Source: JAVBPB01 sp031549965
GTDB lineage: Bacteria; Bacillota; Clostridia; Lachnospirales; Lachnospiraceae
DNA length: 46,970 nucleotides
NCBI GenBank assembly: GCA_031549965.1
Contig: JAVBPB010000008.1
Coordinates: 1 to 46,970 of the forward strand
Direction of reading: 5' to 3'
The position numbers were made by a program, and so were the translations under genes. Below the pieces are notes generated by a model. The model did not search any database. It worked only from the letters and a program-made list of their open reading frames with translations, and had not been told where the DNA came from. Numbering within the stretch: position 1 is the first letter of the stretch; every line of letters starts with the position of its first letter. This document shows positions 41,716 through 46,970 of the stretch, piece after piece.

Positions 41716-43216
41716 AATAATAAATAGATTTACAAGTAAGATATTTTTTAAAGTATATGCATATTATGCCATAGTACTTTTTATATTTGCAGTGTTGCTG
41801 GGTATAATCTTTATTAACCTGTATAATAACAATACAATAGAGATATACAGAAATCAATTAGAGGAAAATGCCAAAAACATTGCCAAAAATTTAAGCAGAT
41901 ATATAATTAATGCAGAGATTGATAGAAATGGTGACGAATATATTGCCTATGTATATTTGTTAGAGGAAATTGAAAGTTCAGATATTTGGATAATTAGGAA
42001 TCCTACAGTTGCTAATCCATTTTATAACCAAAGTATGGAGAACATATCACTGGCTGATATAGGAGCAGAACTTCCAGGTGAAATTAAAGAATTATTGGCA
42101 AAAGCATTTGAAGGTGAAATAAGTAGCGTAATAAGTTTTTATAATATTTATGATGTGAATATGATGACAATTGGTATGCCTATATATGGTTCAGACGAAA
42201 CAATAGTAGGAGCAGTTCTTCTAAATGGATTTATGGATGCTCAAGAAAAAATGTTGCACACTATTCAAAATCTAATTTTAATAAGTACAGGTATTGCTTT
42301 ATTTGTTGCATATGTTATTGCTATAGCCTTTGTTAGAAAAATATCCATGCCAATTTCAAGAATGAAAACTACAACCCTTGAATTGGTTAATGGTAATTAT
42401 GAGATGAAGACAAATATTTTATTAAAAGATGAAATAGGGGAATTAGCAAGAACTATTGATATACTATCAGAACGGTTACTAGATAATGCAAGCAAAAGTG
42501 AAAGCCTTGAACAAATGAGAAGGGATTTCTTTGCAAATGTTTCTCACGAACTTAGAACACCAATAACAGTTATAAGGGCTTACACAGAATCATTATTAGA
42601 TGGTGTGGTTACAGATGAGCAAAAAGTAAATCAGTATTATGATCGAATGCTTGGGGAATGCAAAACAATGGAGAGGTTAGTTGGAGACTTACTTGATTTA
42701 TCAAAACTTCAAAATCCTGATTTTAAGATTGAAGTAGAACCTGTAAATATATCTCAAATTTTTGATGATATAATTAGGAGTGCTAAAGCTATAGGTGACA
42801 AAAAAAATGTTTCAATTCATATAAAAAAAGACTCAGAACTATGTATGATAATGGGAGATTATGTCAGACTAAGACAGATGTTTATGGTTATACTAGATAA
42901 TGCAATAAAGTTTTCACATGAGAATTCTAATGTTTATATAAGTTTAAAAATTTCCGATAAATTAAGAATAAGTATAAGAGATGAAGGTGTTGGGATTCCA
43001 GAAGAAGAACTTCCATTTATATTTGAAAAATTCTATAAATCTAAAAATAGGCAAAATGCAAGCGGGTCTGGTCTTGGGCTTGCAATAGCTAATCAAATAG
43101 CCATAAGGCTTAATGGAAAAATTATTGTTAATAGTACTATAGGTAAGGGATGCGAGTTTATTTTTGAGTTTGATAACTTAAAATGGAAAGAAGAACTCTT
43201 CTTAGGAAATATTTAA
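41705..43216 (+). CDS. Membrane sensor histidine kinase
   Basis: 503 residues. TM1 (about 18-40) and TM2 (about 188-210) enclose an extracellular sensor of about 145 residues with a PDC/dCache-like pattern (MMTIGMPIYGSDETIVGAVLL). A HAMP domain (MPISRMKTTTLELVNGNY, DEIGEL) and a HisKA domain with H281 in NVSHELRTP follow. The HATPase has N, G1 and G2 boxes (DNAIKFS, DEGVGIP, GSGLGLAIA). It is the partner of the overlapping response regulator. The ligand is unknown. Confidence 0.95.
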   Translation: MINKIINRFTSKIFFKVYAYYAIVLFIFAVLLGIIFINLYNNNTIEIYRNQLEENAKNIAKNLSRYIINAEIDRNGDEYIAYVYLLEEIESSDIWIIRNPTVANPFYNQSMENISLADIGAELPGEIKELLAKAFEGEISSVISFYNIYDVNMMTIGMPIYGSDETIVGAVLLNGFMDAQEKMLHTIQNLILISTGIALFVAYVIAIAFVRKISMPISRMKTTTLELVNGNYEMKTNILLKDEIGELARTIDILSERLLDNASKSESLEQMRRDFFANVSHELRTPITVIRAYTESLLDGVVTDEQKVNQYYDRMLGECKTMERLVGDLLDLSKLQNPDFKIEVEPVNISQIFDDIIRSAKAIGDKKNVSIHIKKDSELCMIMGDYVRLRQMFMVILDNAIKFSHENSNVYISLKISDKLRISIRDEGVGIPEEELPFIFEKFYKSKNRQNASGSGLGLAIANQIAIRLNGKIIVNSTIGKGCEFIFEFDNLKWKEELFLGNI

Positions 43217-43305
43217 TATTGCATAACTTTATTTTTTTATACAACTAAAATATAGAAGAAATATACAAGCTTTGATAAAAAATTATATTTTTTTGCAAAA
43301 TGTAC

Positions 43306-43334
43306 TTGAAAAAATGCATTAATTAAGTTATAAT
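43306..43334 (+). promoter_or_regulatory. Promoter of 6S RNA
   Basis: TTGAAA (43306-43311), 17-nt spacer, perfect TATAAT (43329-43334). Confidence 0.85.
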
Positions 43335-43340
43335 GAATCC

Positions 43341-43530
43341 ATGAAGTAAATGTTCTGAGGTGTTCGATATCTTGTCATTTTGAACCTACAACTAAAAAAA
43401 GGGATTCCAATATTTATTAAGAATATGTCAGGCCTCCTTAGAGTGGAAGACAGAAGCTTATGTGAGGTTACCCACCTAGCTATGCTAGGACTCAAAATAC
43501 AAGAGCCGGCATTTTGGATAAATTTTACAA
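43341..43530 (+). ncRNA. ssrS: 6S RNA
   Basis: The 5' part GTTCTGAGGTGTTCGATATC with TTTTGAACCTACAAC and the 3' part GGCCTCCTTAGAGTGGAAGA match the conserved segments of Firmicutes 6S RNA; the two sides can form a long rod with a central bubble that mimics an open promoter and binds RNA polymerase. The region starts 7 nt after a consensus -10 and ends just before a terminator. Length about 190 nt fits. The exact ends are estimates. Confidence 0.88.
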
Positions 43531-43536
43531 AAGATT

Positions 43537-43565
43537 AAGGACAGCTAAATGCTGTCCTTTTATAA
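43537..43565 (+). terminator. Terminator of 6S RNA
   Basis: AAGGACAGC pairs perfectly with GCTGTCCTT across 5 nt, then TTTTATAATT. It also lies 23 nt before the antiporter gene's start. Confidence 0.85.
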
Positions 43566-43581
43566 TTATAGGGAGGAAAAA

Positions 43582-44745
43582 ATGCAAACATATTCATTTT
43601 TATTTGAAATAGCTATAATACTGATATTCACTAAAGGCTTTGGATTATTGGTTAAAAAATTTAATTTTCCACAAGTAGTAGGTGCATTATTAGGTGGAAT
43701 TATTTTAGGGCCAGCATTATTAAATATAGTTAAAGAAACTGAATTTATAAATCAAGTATCCGAAATAGGCGTAATCCTTTTAATGTTTATTGCAGGCATG
43801 GAAACTGACATAAGAGGATTAAAAAGGGCAGGAAAACCATCAATTGTAATTGCATCATTAGGAGTTATAACTCCATTAGTTGGAGGTGGTTTACTTGGTT
43901 ATTTATATGGACCAACTTCTGGCAACTTGATGCAGAGCATTTTTATTGGTATTATACTTTCTGCAACTTCAGTAAGTATAACAATCGAAACCCTAAGGGA
44001 GATGGGGAAACTAGGAACCAGAGTAAGCGACAGTTTACTAGGTGCAGCTATTATAGATGATATTATAGGTATAGTTTTATTAGCTTTTGTATCAAGTATG
44101 TCTGGAAGTCCCGAGGCTAATAATGAACCAATTTATATGGTTTTTCTTAAAATATTTATGTTTTTTGTAGTAGCAGGAATTAGCTGGATATTATTTTCCA
44201 AATTATTTGATAAATGGTTTTCAAAAACTGAAAAAGGAATGAGAAGATATTCTGTATCTGCTATGGCACTATGCTTAATTTTATCATATGTAGCTGAAAG
44301 ATATTTTGGGGTAGCAAATATAATCGGTGCTTTTTTAGCGGGATTAATTTTTTCAAGTAATACTAAGAATAGTTATATCTTTGAGCATTGTGAGACTTTA
44401 TCATATATGTTTTTTGCACCGGTATTTTTTGCAAGCATGGGACTTAAAGTAGAACTATCAACAATGGATTCTGCTATGATATGGTTTACAATTATTCTTA
44501 CAATAATAGCTATAGCTACAAAATTTATTGGTTGTGGTTTGGGTGCAAAATTATGTAAATTTAGTAATAAGGAAAGCATTGAAGTAGGATGTGGAATGAT
44601 ATCTAGAGGTGAAGTTGCATTAATTGTAGCAAGTAAAGGAGTGGCTATGGGGGTAGCTTCTCAATCGTTATTACCTGCGATCATTATTGCAGTTATTGCT
44701 ACAACATTGTTAACACCCATATTTTTAGAATTTGCTTTTAAATAA
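43582..44745 (+). CDS. CPA2 family cation:proton antiporter
   Basis: 387 residues of a Na+/H+ or K+/H+ exchanger membrane domain with 11-13 hydrophobic segments. Family segments include GALLGGIILGPALL, IGVILLMFIAGMETD, SATSVSITIETLREM, GAAIIDDIIGIV (the two membrane Asp of the ion site), IIGAFLAGLIFS and GMISRGEVALIVA. It ends right after the membrane domain, with no KTN/TrkA-N regulatory domain. GGGAGG is placed 6 nt before the ATG at 43582. It lies immediately behind the 6S RNA terminator, with no other promoter visible, so expression may come from readthrough of the 6S transcript. Confidence 0.93.
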   Translation: MQTYSFLFEIAIILIFTKGFGLLVKKFNFPQVVGALLGGIILGPALLNIVKETEFINQVSEIGVILLMFIAGMETDIRGLKRAGKPSIVIASLGVITPLVGGGLLGYLYGPTSGNLMQSIFIGIILSATSVSITIETLREMGKLGTRVSDSLLGAAIIDDIIGIVLLAFVSSMSGSPEANNEPIYMVFLKIFMFFVVAGISWILFSKLFDKWFSKTEKGMRRYSVSAMALCLILSYVAERYFGVANIIGAFLAGLIFSSNTKNSYIFEHCETLSYMFFAPVFFASMGLKVELSTMDSAMIWFTIILTIIAIATKFIGCGLGAKLCKFSNKESIEVGCGMISRGEVALIVASKGVAMGVASQSLLPAIIIAVIATTLLTPIFLEFAFK

Positions 44746-44979
44746 TTGTATTAATATATTCGGAGTTAAATTTTAAGAATTTTATATTGGATTTAACGTC
44801 GCCTATATAGATAATGTAATTTTAATGAAATAAAATTTTTTATTAAAGAGATCAATTGAAAAAAAATAATAAGTGTGGTATATTAATTTTAGAGTATATA
44901 AAAAGGATTATAGTTCAAGAATCTTATAATACAACTATAATACAATACGACACTTTAAATAACAAAAAGGATGGATGGT

Positions 44980-46761
44980 ATGTTCAAAAAAACAAAATTT
45001 AAAACGAAGTTATTTTTATCTTTTTTTACACTGGTAATATTTTTGCTTGCAGCAGGAATTATCTCCATAGTACTTGTAAATCAGATTAATAATTCCAGTC
45101 AGGATACTTATGCTAAGCGTATATACCCTTTGGAAACCCTTGAAAAAGTTAAGGCAAACTATGCAGGACTACGTTTAACTCAAACAGTACTTATGTTACG
45201 TGGGGCTTACGGTGATTTAGAAGCTGTGGAAACAGCCAATACCAATAATCAAAAGCAACTTGAAGATTTACGAACTTCTATTGAGGAACATCTTACAAGA
45301 ATTACTCAAGCAGGAGTAGACCAGTCAGAAATAGAAGGTATTAATGAATTTAAATCAGCAATTAATGATGCTTATGCGCCAAATACAGTTACCATGTACG
45401 AATGTGCCAAAGCAAAAGATCTTGATGGTATGCTTGCGATTAATAAAGTACTTGCTCCATATGGTGCACAGTTAACAGGAATATTAAATGATATGTTTTC
45501 ACAAAATATGACAGTTGCAGGAGAAAACTCAAATGATATAACTCAAATTGCTTCACGTTCATTAATTATATTAGTTATATTCTGTGTATTAGCTATTGTT
45601 TGTGCTACTGCTTTAGTGTTAACTATTAGCCGCTCAATGGGTTCAACACTTGATAACATTGGAAATGCAGCAAAAGAAATAGCTCTAGGTAATTTAGACG
45701 TGGATATAAATTATGATGTTAAGGATGAAATCGGAAGATTAGTAGTAGCTTTCAATAAGATAATAAGTAGTAGTAAGGTACTTCAAAATACAAGCGAAGC
45801 AATGGCAAATGGTGACTTAACAGTAGCTGTATCTAATAGAAGTGATAAGGATGCTATGAATATTGCTACAAATAAGATGATTGATACTCTTAATTTAGTT
45901 TTGAATAAAATAAAAAACACTACCAATCAAGTATCTAATGGAGCAGTTCAAATATCTGGTGATAGTAATCAGCTTGCACAGTCGGCAGCTCAACAGGCAA
46001 TAGAAGTAGAAAATCTTTTAGCAGCAGTTACTAACATGTTGGAAAAAACTAAAGAAAATTCAAACATGGCCAATGACGCCGCAGAATTAGCAGAATCCAT
46101 TAAGTCAAATGCAGAAAAGGGTTCTTATCATATGGATAATATGATGCAAGCAGTAAAAGAAATTAATGAAGCAAGTCAATCAATCAGCAAAGTAATTAAG
46201 GTTATAGATGATATTGCATTTCAAACAAATATACTTGCACTTAATGCAGCAGTTGAAGCGGCAAGGGCAGGTCAACATGGCAAAGGCTTTGCAGTTGTTG
46301 CAGAAGAAGTACGTAATTTAGCTGCTAAGAGTGCAGAGGCAGCAAAGGATACAGGCGTTTTAATTGCTAACTCTATGGAAAAAGCTCAATTAGGTGCTCA
46401 AATTGCTCAAGAGACTTCATCAAGCTTGAATGAAATAGTTGCAGGAATAAACGAAAGTACAGTTATCGTCTCAGCTATTGCACAGTCCTCAGAAGCTCAG
46501 ACTAATGAAATAGGATATATTAATCAGGGAATTAAACAAGTGTCAGCTAGTATTGATCAAAATAAAATATCAGCAGTAGAAAGTGCTGGCGTAGCGGATA
46601 CAATAAGAGATCAATCTGAAGTACTTGAAGATTTAATTTCACAATTTAAACTTAAGGGAGATGGAAGTAACTATTCCAATGCTTCTAATAAAAGCAGAAA
46701 ACCTAAGATTGAATTAAGTTCAAATGATTTTAAATACATAGAAGGATCAAGTAAATACTAA
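44980..46761 (+). CDS. Methyl-accepting chemotaxis protein
   Basis: 593 residues. TM1 (about 10-32) and TM2 (about 193-215) flank a four-helix-bundle sensor (4HB_MCP, YAKRIYPLETLEKVKANYAG at its start). A HAMP domain (LGNLDVDINYDVKDEIGRLV) and a long cytoplasmic coiled coil follow, with the signalling tip IAFQTNILALNAAVEAARAG and GFAVVAEEVRNLA. No CheR-docking pentapeptide is at the end. The ATG at 44980 is preferred, because the ATG at 44971 directly abuts the AAAAAGG site. It is monocistronic, with a strong terminator. It indicates a motile, chemotactic cell. Confidence 0.95.
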   Translation: MFKKTKFKTKLFLSFFTLVIFLLAAGIISIVLVNQINNSSQDTYAKRIYPLETLEKVKANYAGLRLTQTVLMLRGAYGDLEAVETANTNNQKQLEDLRTSIEEHLTRITQAGVDQSEIEGINEFKSAINDAYAPNTVTMYECAKAKDLDGMLAINKVLAPYGAQLTGILNDMFSQNMTVAGENSNDITQIASRSLIILVIFCVLAIVCATALVLTISRSMGSTLDNIGNAAKEIALGNLDVDINYDVKDEIGRLVVAFNKIISSSKVLQNTSEAMANGDLTVAVSNRSDKDAMNIATNKMIDTLNLVLNKIKNTTNQVSNGAVQISGDSNQLAQSAAQQAIEVENLLAAVTNMLEKTKENSNMANDAAELAESIKSNAEKGSYHMDNMMQAVKEINEASQSISKVIKVIDDIAFQTNILALNAAVEAARAGQHGKGFAVVAEEVRNLAAKSAEAAKDTGVLIANSMEKAQLGAQIAQETSSSLNEIVAGINESTVIVSAIAQSSEAQTNEIGYINQGIKQVSASIDQNKISAVESAGVADTIRDQSEVLEDLISQFKLKGDGSNYSNASNKSRKPKIELSSNDFKYIEGSSKY

Positions 46762-46765
46762 GAAT

Positions 46766-46804
46766 AAAAAGGCAGGAAAATCAGTTTTGATTTCCTGTCT
46801 TTTA
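46766..46804 (+). terminator. Terminator after the chemoreceptor gene
   Basis: AAAAGGCAGGAAAATCA pairs with TGATTTCCTGTCTTTT (one bulge, one G-U) and is followed by U-rich sequence. Confidence 0.85.
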
Positions 46805-46858
46805 TGCATTCAATATGATGCGAAATGAGATATTTATAAACACAAACTGTATTTTTAT

Positions 46859-46970
46859 TTTAGGTTGTGTTAATTTTTTAGATGAATATGAGTGTATATA
46901 TATCCAATTGTTTGCCTTGCCCTCCTTCAGCATGTTTTTTACAAGCCTTTGCAAGCAAAGTCTTGACAAA
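46859..46970 (+). mobile_element. MITE copy running off the window edge
   Basis: TTAGGTTGTGTTAATTTTTT and the following 90 nt match the 20935 element through GCAAAGTCTTGACAAA. The left terminal repeat is missing (the match starts about 23 nt inside it), and the right part lies beyond the window. Confidence 0.85.

Overview
The window is about 47 kb of low-G+C DNA with strong AGGAGG-type ribosome binding sites, sigma-A promoters, a Firmicutes-type 6S RNA, and ZTP and manganese riboswitches. This points to a Clostridia chromosome from a chemotactic anaerobe. The exact genus cannot be read from the sequence. No rRNA, tRNA, CRISPR array or phage structural gene was found.

Layout. (1) 0.1-5 kb: a GntR/YtrA-type repressor gene with two ABC ATPases, membrane partners, a CPBP protease and a deleted permease paralogue, behind a promoter that carries a 16-bp inverted operator. 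(2) 5-20 kb: core metabolism and housekeeping. This holds O-acetylhomoserine sulfhydrylase with a LysR regulator, purH behind a ZTP riboswitch, mntP behind a Mn2+ riboswitch, an aldo/keto reductase, purC, a cupin, a DUF368 transporter, GNATs, sfsA, a NUDIX enzyme and a PocR-type hybrid histidine kinase. (3) 20-34.4 kb: an accessory island of small single-gene units: SAM methyltransferases, GNATs, P-loop kinases, a 2H phosphoesterase, a Kelch/Big2 secreted protein, and intact or broken toxin-antitoxin pairs. MITE copies, a truncated IS1634-type element and an IS4-type element are interspersed. (4) 34.2-47 kb: a DUF255/YyaL-type thioredoxin-fold gene broken at its CxxC codons, an NfeD-like protein and flotillin, surface or secreted proteins, a two-component system, 6S RNA, a CPA2 antiporter and a chemoreceptor.

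The most unusual part is the island. Several cargo genes sit between the same constant sequences. Upstream is a roughly 55-nt imperfect hairpin, then a promoter and a 5' UTR. Downstream is a conserved 3' segment with a terminator, in some units followed by a copy of the 5' UTR and first 54 codons of the DUF255 gene. Every such copy of 54 codons ends at the codon before the TCHWC motif, where a stop-containing 21-nt arm begins. In two better-preserved blocks this arm is followed by 14 nt matching the TCHWC codons and then by an arm that is the inverted repeat of the first. The last member of the series is the downstream DUF255 gene itself, which still carries the 21-nt arm in frame with two stop codons. 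I infer serial site-specific insertion of gene cassettes into this gene, with each cassette bringing a replacement 5' end. No recombinase is encoded in the window, so the mechanism is inference.

A second notable feature is a leader-peptide attenuator (an 8-codon ORF, competing stems and an intrinsic terminator) ahead of a methyltransferase gene inside the island. It resembles ribosome-sensing control of antibiotic-resistance genes.
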